A DNA stretch of 64,000 bases, taken from the NCBI RefSeq assembly GCF_002968015.1, contig NZ_PUIP01000022.1, positions 1 through 64,000 on the forward strand, in the 5' to 3' direction. How positions within the stretch are numbered: position 1 is the stretch's first letter; the number at the start of each line of letters is the position of its first letter. Below are positions 55,480 through 64,000 of this stretch, piece by piece. The notes under the pieces were generated by a model. It saw only the letters and a program-made list of their open reading frames with translations, searched no databases and had not been told where the DNA came from. The stretch is from Massilia phosphatilytica (GTDB lineage Bacteria; Pseudomonadota; Gammaproteobacteria; Burkholderiales; Burkholderiaceae_D). A program made the translations under genes and the position numbers.

Positions 55480-58400
55480 TTAGCCGTACCCGCCCCCGCC
55501 CGGCGTCTCGATCACGAACACGTCCCCGGCGCCCATCTCCGCCTTGCCGATATGCCCCAGCTCCTCGATGCGCCCGTCGGCCCGCTCGACGAGATTGCGT
55601 CCGCGCGCCCCCGGTGCGCCGCCCGCCATGCCGAACGGCGCATGCACGCGGTTGTTGGACAGGATCGCCGCCGTCATCGGCTCCAGGAAGCGGATGCGCC
55701 GCACGCCGCCATTGCCGCCGTGCCAGCGCCCCGCTCCGCCGGAGCCAGCGCGGATCGCATAACTCTCCAGCCGCACGGGGAAGCGGAATTCCAGGATTTC
55801 CGGGTCCGTCAGCCGCGAGTTCGTCATGTTCGTCTGCACGACGTCCGTGCCATCGAAACCCGGTCCCGCGCCGGAGCCACCGGAGATCGTCTCGTAGTAC
55901 TGGTAGCGCGCGTTCCCGAACGTGAAGTTGTTCATCGTGCCCTGCGCCGCCGCCATCACGCCGAGCGCGCCATACAGCGCGTTCGTGATGCACGTCGACG
56001 TCTCCACGTTCCCCGAGACGACCGACGCCGGGTAATGCGGATTGAGCATGGAGCCCGGCGGGATGATCACCTTCAGCGGTTTCAGGCAGCCGGCGTTCAG
56101 CGGGATCTCGTCGTCGACCAGCGTGCGGAACACGTACAGCACGGCCGCCATGCACACGGCGGATGGCGCATTGAAGTTGTTCGGCAACTGGCCCGACGTG
56201 CCCGTAAAATCGATCTCCGCACTGCGCGCCGCGCGGTCCACGCGGATGGCGACCTCGATCCGTGCGCCGTTATCGAGCTCGTTGACGAAGTGCCCGTCCG
56301 CCAGCGCCGTGATCACGCGCCGCACGGCTTCCTCGGCATTGTCCTGCACGTGGCCCATGTACGCGCGCACGACCTCCAGGCCATACAAGGCCACCATCTT
56401 GCGCAATTCCTCGACGCCCTTCTGGTTCGCCGCGACCTGGGCCCGCAAGTCCGCCATGTTCTGGTCCGGATTGCGCGCGGGCCAGCGTGCGCCGGCCAGC
56501 AGGGCCCGCGCCTCACCCTCGCGCAGCACGCCGTCCGCCCCGTCGACCAGCTTGAAATTGTCGATCAGGACGCCCTCTTCCTCGATGTGCGCGGAATCCG
56601 GCGGCATCGAGCCCGGCGTCGTGCCGCCGATGTCCGCATGGTGCCCGCGCGAGCCCACGTAGAACAGGATGTCGCGGCCGGCCTCGTCGAACACGGGGGA
56701 AATCACCGTCACGTCGGGCAGGTGCGTGCCGCCGTTGTACGGGTCGTTCAGCACGTAGACGTCGCCCGCCTGCATCGTGCCGGCATTCCTGCGCATGACG
56801 GCCTTGATGCTCTCGCCCATCGACCCGAGGTGCACCGGCATGTGCGGCGCGTTCGCGACGAGGTTGCCCTCCGCGTCGAAGATCGCGCAGCTGAAGTCCA
56901 GGCGTTCCTTGATGTTGACGGAGTACGCCGTGTTCTGCAGGCGCAGGCCCATCTGCTCGGCGATGGACATGAACAGGTTGTTGAAGATCTCGAGCATCAC
57001 CGGATCGACCGTCGTACCGATCGCGTGCCGCTGCGGCAGCGCCTGCACGCGGCGCAGCACAAGGTGGTTGTACGCCGTGACCTCGGCGCGCCAGCCCGCT
57101 TCCACGACCGTCGTCGCATTCGCTTCCGCGATGATGGCCGGACCGTCGATGACATCGCCCGGCGCGATGTCCTCGCGGCGGTACACGCCCGTGTCGCGCC
57201 ACGCGCCGTCCGCATACATCTGCACGGTCTCGTGAGCGGACGCGGCGGCCGCACGTGGCGCGGCCTGCACGGGCTGCTCGGGCGGCGCATCGGAGCGCCC
57301 CAGCGCTTCGACCGACACGGCTTCCACGACGAGCGCCTTGCCCGGCATGAGGAAGGAAAACCGGCGCCGATACGCCTGTTCGAACTGGGCCAGCAAGCTT
57401 GCGCGGTCGCCATCCATCACGACGATGGCGGAATCCGTGCCCTCGTAGCGCAGGTGCACGCGCCGCAGCACGTCGATGCGTTCCGGCGCCACGCCCTGCG
57501 CCGCCAGGTCGGCCCGCGCCGCGTCGGCCAGCGCATCGAGTTCGGCCGCAAGCAGCGCGGGCCCGGCGTCGTCCAGCCGGCGCTCGACGGCCAGTTCGCG
57601 CATCGCGCTCTGGTCCGCGAGGCCCATGCCGTACGCGGACAGCACGCCTGCCAGGGAATGGATGAACACCGTCTTCATGCCCAGCGCGTCCGCGACGAGG
57701 CAGGCGTGCTGCCCGCCCGCGCCGCCGAAGCTCGTGAGCGCATAGTCCGTGACGTCATGCCCGCGCTGCACGGAGATCTGCTTGATCGCGTTCGCCATGT
57801 TGCCGACGGCGATACGTATAAAACCTGCCGCGACGGCTTCGGGCAGCGGACGCACCCCGGTCGCGCGTTCGACGTCGTCCGCCATCGCTGCGAAGCCGGC
57901 GCGCACGGCGTCCGCGTCGAGCGGCTGGTCCGCGCCGGGCCCGAACAGATGCGGGAAATGCTTCGGCTGGATCTTGCCCAGCATGACGTTGCAGTCCGTG
58001 ACGGCCAGCGGCCCACCGCGCCGATAGCTCGCGGGGCCCGGATTCGCGCCAGCGCTGTCCGGACCAACGCGATAGCGGCTGCCGTCGAAGTGCAGGACGG
58101 AACCGCCGCCCGCGGCGACGGTGTGAATGCTCATCATGGGCGCGCGCATGCGCACGCCGGCTACCTGCGTCTCGAAGACACGCTCGAATTCGCCCGCATA
58201 GTGCGACACGTCGGTCGACGTGCCGCCCATGTCGAAGCCGATGATGCGCTCGAAACCGGCCAGGCGGCTCGCGCGCACCATGCCGACGATGCCGCCGGCG
58301 GGGCCGGACAGGATGCTGTCCTTGCCCTGGAACGCGCGCGCATCCGTCAACCCGCCGCTGGACTGCATGAACTGCAGGTTCACGCCCGGCAGTTCGGACG

Positions 58401-59073
58401 CCACCTGGTCGACGTAGCGGCGCAGGATCGGCGACAGGTACGCATCGACGACCGTCGTGTCGCCCCGCGCGACGAGTTTCATCAGGGGGCTCGTCGCATG
58501 CGACACGGACACCTGGGTAAAGCCGATCGCGCGGGCGATGCGCGCGACCGCATCTTCGTGCTGGTGGAAGCGATAGCCGTGCATGAACACGATGGCCAGC
58601 GCGCGGATGCCGGCGTCGAACGCCGATTGCAGTTCGCGCCGCGCGGCCGCTTCGTCCAGCGGGGTGATGACGTCACCGTGGGCGCCGATGCGCTCGTCGA
58701 CTTCGATCACACGGCCGTACAGCAGCTCGGGCAGCACGATATGACGGTCGAACAGCCGCGGACGGTTCTGGTAGGCGATGCGCAGCGCGTCACGAAAACC
58801 CCGCGTGATCGCGAGCACGGTCGGCTCGCCCTTGCGCTCCAGCAGCGCATTCGTGGCCACCGTCGTGCCCATCTTGACGGCGTCGACCTGCCCCGCCGGG
58901 ATGGGCGCGCCGGGCGCCAGTCCGAGCAGGTGGCGGATGCCGGCCACGGCCGCGTCGCGGTATTGCTCCGGATTGTCCGACAGCAGCTTGTGCGTGACGA
59001 GGCTGCCATCGGGCCGGCGCGCCACGATATCCGTGAACGTACCGCCGCGGTCGATCCAGAACTGCCAGTCCAT
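55480..59073 (-). CDS. 5-oxoprolinase (HyuA-HyuB fusion, hydantoinase/oxoprolinase family)
   Basis: 1197 residues, the length of ATP-dependent 5-oxoprolinases. The HyuA half has FWIDRGGTFTDIVARRPDG, KMGTTVATNALLERKG, GFDMGGTSTDVSHY and ISVQRGHDVTDYALTSFGGAGGQHA as short motifs. The HyuB half has EIFNNLFMSIAEQMG, LNDPYNGGTHLPD and the final TPGGGGYG. It converts 5-oxoproline to glutamate in glutathione turnover. AGGGAG lies 5 bases before the Met chosen. It is divergent from nnr. Confidence 0.94.
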   Translation of the reverse strand: MDWQFWIDRGGTFTDIVARRPDGSLVTHKLLSDNPEQYRDAAVAGIRHLLGLAPGAPIPAGQVDAVKMGTTVATNALLERKGEPTVLAITRGFRDALRIAYQNRPRLFDRHIVLPELLYGRVIEVDERIGAHGDVITPLDEAAARRELQSAFDAGIRALAIVFMHGYRFHQHEDAVARIARAIGFTQVSVSHATSPLMKLVARGDTTVVDAYLSPILRRYVDQVASELPGVNLQFMQSSGGLTDARAFQGKDSILSGPAGGIVGMVRASRLAGFERIIGFDMGGTSTDVSHYAGEFERVFETQVAGVRMRAPMMSIHTVAAGGGSVLHFDGSRYRVGPDSAGANPGPASYRRGGPLAVTDCNVMLGKIQPKHFPHLFGPGADQPLDADAVRAGFAAMADDVERATGVRPLPEAVAAGFIRIAVGNMANAIKQISVQRGHDVTDYALTSFGGAGGQHACLVADALGMKTVFIHSLAGVLSAYGMGLADQSAMRELAVERRLDDAGPALLAAELDALADAARADLAAQGVAPERIDVLRRVHLRYEGTDSAIVVMDGDRASLLAQFEQAYRRRFSFLMPGKALVVEAVSVEALGRSDAPPEQPVQAAPRAAAASAHETVQMYADGAWRDTGVYRREDIAPGDVIDGPAIIAEANATTVVEAGWRAEVTAYNHLVLRRVQALPQRHAIGTTVDPVMLEIFNNLFMSIAEQMGLRLQNTAYSVNIKERLDFSCAIFDAEGNLVANAPHMPVHLGSMGESIKAVMRRNAGTMQAGDVYVLNDPYNGGTHLPDVTVISPVFDEAGRDILFYVGSRGHHADIGGTTPGSMPPDSAHIEEEGVLIDNFKLVDGADGVLREGEARALLAGARWPARNPDQNMADLRAQVAANQKGVEELRKMVALYGLEVVRAYMGHVQDNAEEAVRRVITALADGHFVNELDNGARIEVAIRVDRAARSAEIDFTGTSGQLPNNFNAPSAVCMAAVLYVFRTLVDDEIPLNAGCLKPLKVIIPPGSMLNPHYPASVVSGNVETSTCITNALYGALGVMAAAQGTMNNFTFGNARYQYYETISGGSGAGPGFDGTDVVQTNMTNSRLTDPEILEFRFPVRLESYAIRAGSGGAGRWHGGNGGVRRIRFLEPMTAAILSNNRVHAPFGMAGGAPGARGRNLVERADGRIEELGHIGKAEMGAGDVFVIETPGGGGYG

Positions 59074-59174
59074 CGTCACTCCCTGCAAAGTCGTCGAGCG
59101 GCTATTGTAGTCGCGCGCGGCGCGGATTTTGGCGACAATGCAGTTTTCACAATTTTTACGAGCCTGGAACCACC

Positions 59175-60671
59175 ATGGACAATCCGCTCTACAGCGTCGC
59201 CCAGATCCGCGCCATCGAACAGGCCGCGCAGTCGCAACTTCCGGGCGGCACGCTCATGCGGCGCGCCGGCGAGGCCGCGTCCACCTATGCGCTCGAAGTG
59301 CTGGGTGGCCTGCCGACGGGCCGCATCCTCGTGCTGGCCGGACCCGGCAACAATGGTGGCGACGCGCTGGAAGTGGCCGCGAACCTGGCCAATCTCGGCG
59401 CCAGCGTGGACGTGGTCCACCTCGCCGGCCCGGCGCCGTCGCCCGAGACGCAGCATGCCCTCGCGCGGGCACAGGGCAGCCGAGCGCGTTTTGTTCCCGA
59501 CTTCGCGGACTGCCACGGCTGCTGCCTGGTCGTGGACGGCCTGTTCGGCATCGGCCTCGGGCGCCCGCTCGCGGGCCAGGCGCGCGCACTCGTCGAACGC
59601 ACGCACGGCATGTCGTGCCCCGTGCTCGCGCTGGACGTACCGAGCGGCCTCGATGCGGACACGGGGAGTGTCATCGGCCCGGACGGCGTGGCCGTGCGCG
59701 CCACGCATACCATCACCTTCCTCGGCGACAAACCGGGCCTGCACACGGGCGACGGCTGCGACCACGCGGGCCGCGTGCACGTCAACCGGCTCGGCGCGGA
59801 CGGCCTGCACGTCGAGGCCGCGCACGCGCGCCTGAGCACGCCGGCGCTGTTCGCCGGCTGGCTGGCGCCGCGCCGCAACAATTCGCACAAGGGGACCTTT
59901 GGCGACGTCGCCGTCCTGGGCGGCGCGCGCGGGATGGCGGGCGCCGGCATCCTGGCGGCCCGCGCCGCGCTGTATGCCGGTGCCGGGCGCGTCTTCGTCG
60001 CCGCCGTCGATCCGGGACCGGGCCTCGATCCGCTGCAGCCCGAAATCATGTTCCGCGACGCAGCCGGCTTCGCGTTCGACGGCCGCGCCGTCGTTGCGGG
60101 CCCGGGCATGGGCGATTCCGCCAGCGCCACGCACCTGCTGTCCAGGGTCATCGACGGCACGGGGCCGCTGGTGATCGACGCCGACGGGCTGAACCTGTGC
60201 GCGGCCAGCCCCGACCTCGCCGCGCGCCTGGCCGCGCACGACGGCGCAGTCGTCGTCACGCCGCATCCGCTGGAAGCGGCGCGCCTGCTCGGCGTGACGG
60301 CCGCGATCGTGCAGGCCGACCGCCTGGAGAATGCGCGCGAACTGGCGCAGCGGCTCGATGCCGTCGTGATACTGAAGGGCGCGGGCAGCGTCATCGCGCG
60401 GCCGGACGGTGAAGTGGCGCTGAATGCGACGGGCAATCCGGGCCTCGCCACGGGCGGCACGGGCGATGTGCTGGCGGGCCTCGTCGGCACGCTGCTGGGC
60501 CAGGGCTGGCCCGCGTGGGAAGCGGCGCTGGCGGCGACATGGCTGCATGGCGCGGCGGCGGACCGCCTGGTCGCGAGCGGGGTCGGCCCGATCGGCCTCA
60601 CGGCCGGCGAACTGCCGCGCGCGATCCGCGCCGAACTGAATGCGCTCGTCGCCGACGCGGCGCTGGCCTGA
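59175..60671 (+). CDS. nnr: Bifunctional NAD(P)HX epimerase/ADP-dependent dehydratase
   Basis: 498 residues. The N-terminal epimerase domain (YjeF_N) has LAGPGNNGGDALEVA and VDGLFGIGLGRPL. The C-terminal dehydratase has KGTFGDVAVLGGA, AGPGMGDS, VVVTPHPLEAARLLG and ATGNPGLATGGTGDVLAG. It repairs hydrated NAD(P)H. Both halves are complete. Confidence 0.95.
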   Translation: MDNPLYSVAQIRAIEQAAQSQLPGGTLMRRAGEAASTYALEVLGGLPTGRILVLAGPGNNGGDALEVAANLANLGASVDVVHLAGPAPSPETQHALARAQGSRARFVPDFADCHGCCLVVDGLFGIGLGRPLAGQARALVERTHGMSCPVLALDVPSGLDADTGSVIGPDGVAVRATHTITFLGDKPGLHTGDGCDHAGRVHVNRLGADGLHVEAAHARLSTPALFAGWLAPRRNNSHKGTFGDVAVLGGARGMAGAGILAARAALYAGAGRVFVAAVDPGPGLDPLQPEIMFRDAAGFAFDGRAVVAGPGMGDSASATHLLSRVIDGTGPLVIDADGLNLCAASPDLAARLAAHDGAVVVTPHPLEAARLLGVTAAIVQADRLENARELAQRLDAVVILKGAGSVIARPDGEVALNATGNPGLATGGTGDVLAGLVGTLLGQGWPAWEAALAATWLHGAAADRLVASGVGPIGLTAGELPRAIRAELNALVADAALA

Positions 60672-60677
60672 ACGGTA

Positions 60678-61397
60678 TCAGACGGCCAGGCGGCCCGCGG
60701 CGATCGTCAAGGTGCGGCCGCAGCGGGCGGCCATGGCGGGATCGTGGGTGACGAGGACCAGGGTCGACCCGCGCTCGCGATTCAGCTCGAACATCAGCTG
60801 GATGACGGCTTCGCCGGTTGCGGCGTCGAGGCTGCCCGTGGGCTCGTCGGCGAACAGCAGCGGCGGTTCGGTGACGAAGGCCCGGGCCAGTGCCACGCGC
60901 TGCTGCTCGCCGCCCGACAGATATTTCGGATAATGGCGCAGGCGGCTCCCCAGGCCCACGCGGCCCAGCATCGCCTCCGCCTTCGCGCGTGCGTCCGCAT
61001 CGCCGCGCAATTCCAGCGGCAGCATCACGTTTTCCACCGCGTTCAGGTGCGCGAGGAGCTGGAACGACTGGAACACGAAGCCCAGCTTCGCCTTGCGGAA
61101 CGCGGCGCGGCCGTCCTCGTCGAGCGCGAAAATATCCGTACCGTCGAGCAGGACCTGGCCCGACGACGGCGTATCGAGGCCGGCCAGCAGGCCGAGCAAC
61201 GTGGACTTGCCCGAGCCGGAGGCGCCGACGAGGGCAAGCGTCTCGGCCGGTTGCACGGTAAAATCCACTTCGTGCAGGATGGTGAGCTCGCCACTGGCAT
61301 CCGCCACGCGCTTCGACAGGCCGCGGACCTCGATCGCAGGCCTTGCCGTTCCGTTCACACCTGCACTGCCTTTTGACGCCTCGGGAATATCACGCAT
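60678..61397 (-). CDS. ybbA: YbbA-type ABC transporter ATP-binding protein
   Basis: 239 residues. Walker A VGASGSGKST, Q-loop FVFQSFQLLAHL, signature YLSGGEQQRVALARA and Walker B LLFADEPTGSLD, of the LolD/MacB-like type. The partner permease YbbP is not next to it in the window. ATG at 61397 overlaps the tesA start; GTG 61358 (before NGTARPAIEV) with AAAAGG upstream is a credible alternative. Confidence 0.93.
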   Translation of the reverse strand: MRDIPEASKGSAGVNGTARPAIEVRGLSKRVADASGELTILHEVDFTVQPAETLALVGASGSGKSTLLGLLAGLDTPSSGQVLLDGTDIFALDEDGRAAFRKAKLGFVFQSFQLLAHLNAVENVMLPLELRGDADARAKAEAMLGRVGLGSRLRHYPKYLSGGEQQRVALARAFVTEPPLLFADEPTGSLDAATGEAVIQLMFELNRERGSTLVLVTHDPAMAARCGRTLTIAAGRLAV

Positions 61398-62028
61398 GCT
61401 TGCTTTACTCAGGAAATGGACGATAGCTGCCGTCGCGGTGCTTGGAATGGCCGCGGCGGGGAGCGCCTATTCTGCCCCAAAAACCGTGCTCGTGGTGGGG
61501 GACAGCCTGTCCGCCGAATACGGGCTCGCGCGCGGTAGCGGGTGGGTCGCCCTGCTCGAACAGCGCCTGAAGCAGGAAAAGATCGACGCGCGCATCGTCA
61601 ACGCCAGCATCAGCGGCGAGACGACGAGCGGCGGCCGCACGCGCCTGCCGGCTCTGCTGCAGCAGCACAAGCCGGACGTCGTCGTGCTGGAACTGGGCGC
61701 GAACGACGGCCTGCGCGGCCTGCCCGTGCCGGCCGCGGCGGACAATCTGCGCACGATGATCCAGCTGTCGCAGCAGAACAGGGCGAAGGTCCTGCTCGTC
61801 GGCATGCGCATGCCGCCCAACTACGGCCGCGCCTACACGGAACGCTTCGCCGGCATGTACAAGGACCTCGCCGGCACGTATAAAGTCCCGCTGGTGCCGT
61901 TCATGCTGGACGGCGTCGCGCAGGACGCGGCGAACTTCCAGGCCGACCGCATGCATCCGCTCGCGACGGCCCATCCGACCATCCTCAACAACATCTGGCC
62001 GCAATTCGCGCCTCTCGTCAAACGATAA
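61396..62028 (+). CDS. tesA: TesA-like periplasmic lysophospholipase/arylesterase
   Basis: 210 residues, signal peptide to about 26. SGNH blocks: VVGDSLSAEYGL (Ser nucleophile), NASISGETTSGG, ELGANDGLRG and DRMHPLATAHP. Same family as TesA (acyl-CoA thioesterase I/protease I). Divergent from ybbA, as in many proteobacteria. Its stop overlaps the mnmH start. Confidence 0.95.
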   Translation: MLALLRKWTIAAVAVLGMAAAGSAYSAPKTVLVVGDSLSAEYGLARGSGWVALLEQRLKQEKIDARIVNASISGETTSGGRTRLPALLQQHKPDVVVLELGANDGLRGLPVPAAADNLRTMIQLSQQNRAKVLLVGMRMPPNYGRAYTERFAGMYKDLAGTYKVPLVPFMLDGVAQDAANFQADRMHPLATAHPTILNNIWPQFAPLVKR

Positions 62029-63080
62029 TGAAATACCCCGCTGTCCTCGGCGTCGACGACGTCCTGCCCATGCTCGACCAGTTCGACACCATCATCGACG
62101 CGCGCAGCGAGTCCGAGTTCGCACTCGACCGCATCCCGGGCGCCATCAACTGCCCGACGCTGGACGACGCGCAGCGCGTCCTCGTCGGCACCACGTACAA
62201 GCAGGTCGGCGCCTTCGAGGCCAAGAAGATGGGTGCCCCGCTCGTCGCGCAGAACATCGCGCACTATATCGAGACGCTGTTCGCCGACAAACCGAAAGAG
62301 TGGAAACCGCTCGTGTACTGCTGGCGCGGCGGCAACCGCAGCGGATCGATGGCGCTCATCTTCGCCAAGATCGGCTGGCCCGTCGTGCAGCTCGACGGCG
62401 GTTATAAAGCGTATCGCGCCTACGTCGCGGCGGCGCTGGAAAACCCGCCGGCACTGGATTTCCGCGTCATCTGCGGCACGACGGGCAGCGGCAAGAGCCG
62501 CCTGCTCGAAACGCTGGAGTCGATCGGCGCGCAGGTCCTCGACCTGGAACGCCTCGCGGCGCACCGCGGCTCCGTCCTCGGCCACTTGCCGGGCGAGCCG
62601 CAGCCGAGCCAGAAGATGTTCGAAACCCGGATCTGGGACAAGCTGCGCCGCTTCGATCCCGCCAAACCCGTGTTCGTGGAATCGGAAAGCAAGAAGGTGG
62701 GCAACCTGCGCGTGCCGGATGCCGTCATGGAACGCATGCGTGCATCCCCGTGCATTGCGCTGCAACTGGATCGTCCGCAGCGTGTGCAGCTTCTGATGGA
62801 AGACTATCACCACTTCTGCGCCGACCCGTCTGCGCTGAACGCGCAGCTGGACCACCTCATGCAACTGCACGGCCGCGCACGCATCGAAACGTGGCAGGAG
62901 ATGGCCAATACGGGGCGCATGCCCGAACTGGTCGACCAGCTGCTCGTCGAGCACTATGATCCGGCGTACCTGCGGTCGATCGACCGCAATTTCGTGCAGT
63001 ATCCGCAGGCGGAAACCCTCACCTTGCCGGGCATCTCGAAGGACGAGTTCATCGCGGTGGCGCGGCATCTGCACGTGTAG
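62028..63080 (+). CDS. mnmH: tRNA 2-selenouridine/geranyl-2-thiouridine synthase
   Basis: 350 residues. The rhodanese domain has the active Cys in VYCWRGGNRSGSMA. A P-loop domain has ICGTTGSGKSRLL. Family features DARSESEFALDRIPGAINCP and LEDYHHF-like (LMEDYHHFC) are present. It replaces sulfur with selenium at the wobble uridine of certain tRNAs through a geranylated intermediate. No selD is seen in this window. Coupled to tesA by one base. Confidence 0.95.
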   Translation: MKYPAVLGVDDVLPMLDQFDTIIDARSESEFALDRIPGAINCPTLDDAQRVLVGTTYKQVGAFEAKKMGAPLVAQNIAHYIETLFADKPKEWKPLVYCWRGGNRSGSMALIFAKIGWPVVQLDGGYKAYRAYVAAALENPPALDFRVICGTTGSGKSRLLETLESIGAQVLDLERLAAHRGSVLGHLPGEPQPSQKMFETRIWDKLRRFDPAKPVFVESESKKVGNLRVPDAVMERMRASPCIALQLDRPQRVQLLMEDYHHFCADPSALNAQLDHLMQLHGRARIETWQEMANTGRMPELVDQLLVEHYDPAYLRSIDRNFVQYPQAETLTLPGISKDEFIAVARHLHV

Positions 63081-63221
63081 GCCAGGCACGCCTCTTGCTG
63101 CTGCAGGCGGTAGAACGAGAAAGTCCCCCCCGCGCGCACCAATGACGTGCATCAGGTCCGGCGCCGCGTGCGGGGATAGATTGACTCTTCCTTTCCTCAA
63201 CCCGCACACGACAGGATCGTT

Positions 63222-63665
63222 ATGAACCGCATGGAAGTCACGGAACGAATCATCAGCGCCAAGGTAGCCAAAGGCATCAAGTGGGAAGACGTGGCCAGCA
63301 AGGTCGGCCAATCCAAGGAATGGACGACCGCGCTGTGCCTGGGACAGATGACCGCGTCGGCCGAACAGGCCAGTATCCTCGGCGACATCTTCGGCCTCAC
63401 CGACGAAGAGTGCAAGTGGCTGCAGGTGGTCCCGTACAAGGGCTCGCTGCCGACGGCCGTCCCGACCGATCCGCTGATTTACCGCTGGTACGAGATCGTC
63501 AGCGTCTACGGCACGACGATCAAGGAACTGATCCACGAAGAGTTCGGCGACGGCATCATGAGCGCCATCGATTTCAGCATGGACATCGTGCGCGAGCCCG
63601 ATCCGAAAGGCGACCGGGTCAATGTCGTCCTGTCCGGGAAGTTCCTGCCGTACAAGCAGTACTGA
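63222..63665 (+). CDS. cynS: Cyanate hydratase (cyanase)
   Basis: 147 residues, the usual length. The helical N-terminus is followed by the catalytic region PLIYRWYEIVSVYGTTIKEL, EEFGDGIMSAIDF and GDRVNVVLSGKFLPYK; the conserved Arg, Glu and Ser lie in these. It converts cyanate plus bicarbonate to ammonia and CO2. No carbonic anhydrase or cynR gene is next to it here. The 141 bases before it hold no clear gene. Confidence 0.96.
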   Translation: MNRMEVTERIISAKVAKGIKWEDVASKVGQSKEWTTALCLGQMTASAEQASILGDIFGLTDEECKWLQVVPYKGSLPTAVPTDPLIYRWYEIVSVYGTTIKELIHEEFGDGIMSAIDFSMDIVREPDPKGDRVNVVLSGKFLPYKQY

Positions 63666-63667
63666 CT

Positions 63668-64000
63668 TCAACCCTGCGCCAGGTAGCCCTGTGCGGTGGC
63701 CTTCTCCTGATCCTGGAACACGGCCATCGCCGTCGTCATGCGCCGGAAGCCGTAGCGCGCATAGAATCCCTCCTTGCCGGGCACCGAATACAGGATGATC
63801 TTCGCGTGCCCGCGCGACAACCCGACCAGGTGCGCGATCAGCGCGTCACCCAGGCCGCGGCCCTGGTGGCTGGGCAGGATCGCCACGTCGCAGATGTAGG
63901 AACAATCGAGGCCGTCGGCCAGCGCGCGCCCGGCGGCGACCAGCACGCCGTCCTCGTAGCCGAAACGGCGGAACATGCTGTTCGTGAACACCGTTTTCAG
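63668..64000 (-). CDS. GNAT N-acetyltransferase (5' end outside window)
   Basis: The frame is open to the window edge, giving 110 residues of the C-terminal part. SYICDVAILPSHQGRGLGDALIAHL split as CDVAILPSHQGRGLG carries the acetyl-CoA loop Q-x-x-G-x-G, with KIILYSVPGKEGFYARYGFRRM at the end. The GTG at 63991 is not the true start, because family members have about 25 more residues. Substrate unknown. It converges on cynS, 2 bases apart. Confidence 0.88.
   Translation of the reverse strand: MKTVFTNSMFRRFGYEDGVLVAAGRALADGLDCSYICDVAILPSHQGRGLGDALIAHLVGLSRGHAKIILYSVPGKEGFYARYGFRRMTTAMAVFQDQEKATAQGYLAQG

Noticed and set aside
54118..59835. A 1905-residue plus-strand frame across GH59 and 5-oxoprolinase
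   Set aside because: It is antisense to two well-conserved genes, is His/Arg/Val-rich without domains, and arises from high GC third positions.

Overview
The window is GC-rich DNA from a Gram-negative beta-proteobacterium. Gene content and order suggest the Massilia/Telluria/Duganella branch of Oxalobacteraceae (Burkholderiales). Pointers are the mltG-tmk-holB-pilZ-tatD cluster, divergent ybbA/tesA, LpxO, DUF4936 and DUF6139 proteins, several polysaccharide hydrolases, and dispersed GGGGTCAGA-type repeats. This assignment is inferred from the sequence; no database search was run. No rRNA, tRNA, CRISPR array or prophage was seen.

Bases 1-10975 hold the most interesting system: two paralogous five-gene operons in tandem. 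Each encodes (i) a secreted low-complexity Gly/Ala-rich protein, (ii) a small secreted protein, (iii) an exported C39-type cysteine peptidase, (iv) a second small secreted protein and (v) an outer-membrane beta-barrel with an N-terminal coiled coil. The layout resembles the Pseudomonas functional-amyloid (Fap) operon: peptidase like FapD, barrel like FapF, fibre proteins like FapB/C/E. All five complete soluble exported proteins carry an Arg-Gly-Gly motif after the signal peptide, a plausible site for the C39 peptidase. Two protein classes share a C-terminal Gln/Asn/Val module. Between the operons lies a sigma-54 activator with a VpsR-like N-terminus. Copy 2 has a well-spaced -24/-12 promoter, and both copies have a hairpin between genes i and ii.

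Bases 11000-20620 hold a repeat cluster, lpxO, small conserved genes, a PRMT-like methyltransferase, a PAS-GAF-GGDEF diguanylate cyclase, and a minus-strand housekeeping run (mltG, tmk, holB, pilZ, GNAT, tatD, ankyrin protein). Bases 20700-35100 hold ygfZ-DUF4936-NRDE, a GH18 chitinase with two CBM2 domains, an amidohydrolase, an SDR, a Dabb protein, a DUF1737 gene beside a solitary tyrosine recombinase, an MHS transporter, a second repeat cluster, a GH5 glucanase, and a TetR/membrane-protein divergent pair. Bases 35087-47300 hold a beta-oxidation pair (fadJ-like and acyl-CoA ligase), selO with no canonical start codon, msrB, yciB, bolA, two tandem parvulins, an SGNH hydrolase, and a phosphatase-nuclease fusion broken by an amber codon. 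Bases 47371-64000 hold purL, a receiver-TPR protein, a GH59 galactosidase, 5-oxoprolinase, nnrE/nnrD, ybbA/tesA, mnmH, cynS and a truncated GNAT gene.

Together the window combines an envelope and biofilm theme (amyloid-like operons, sigma-54/VpsR regulator, GGDEF, PilZ, LpxO) with extracellular polysaccharide breakdown (GH18, GH5, GH59) and core metabolism.
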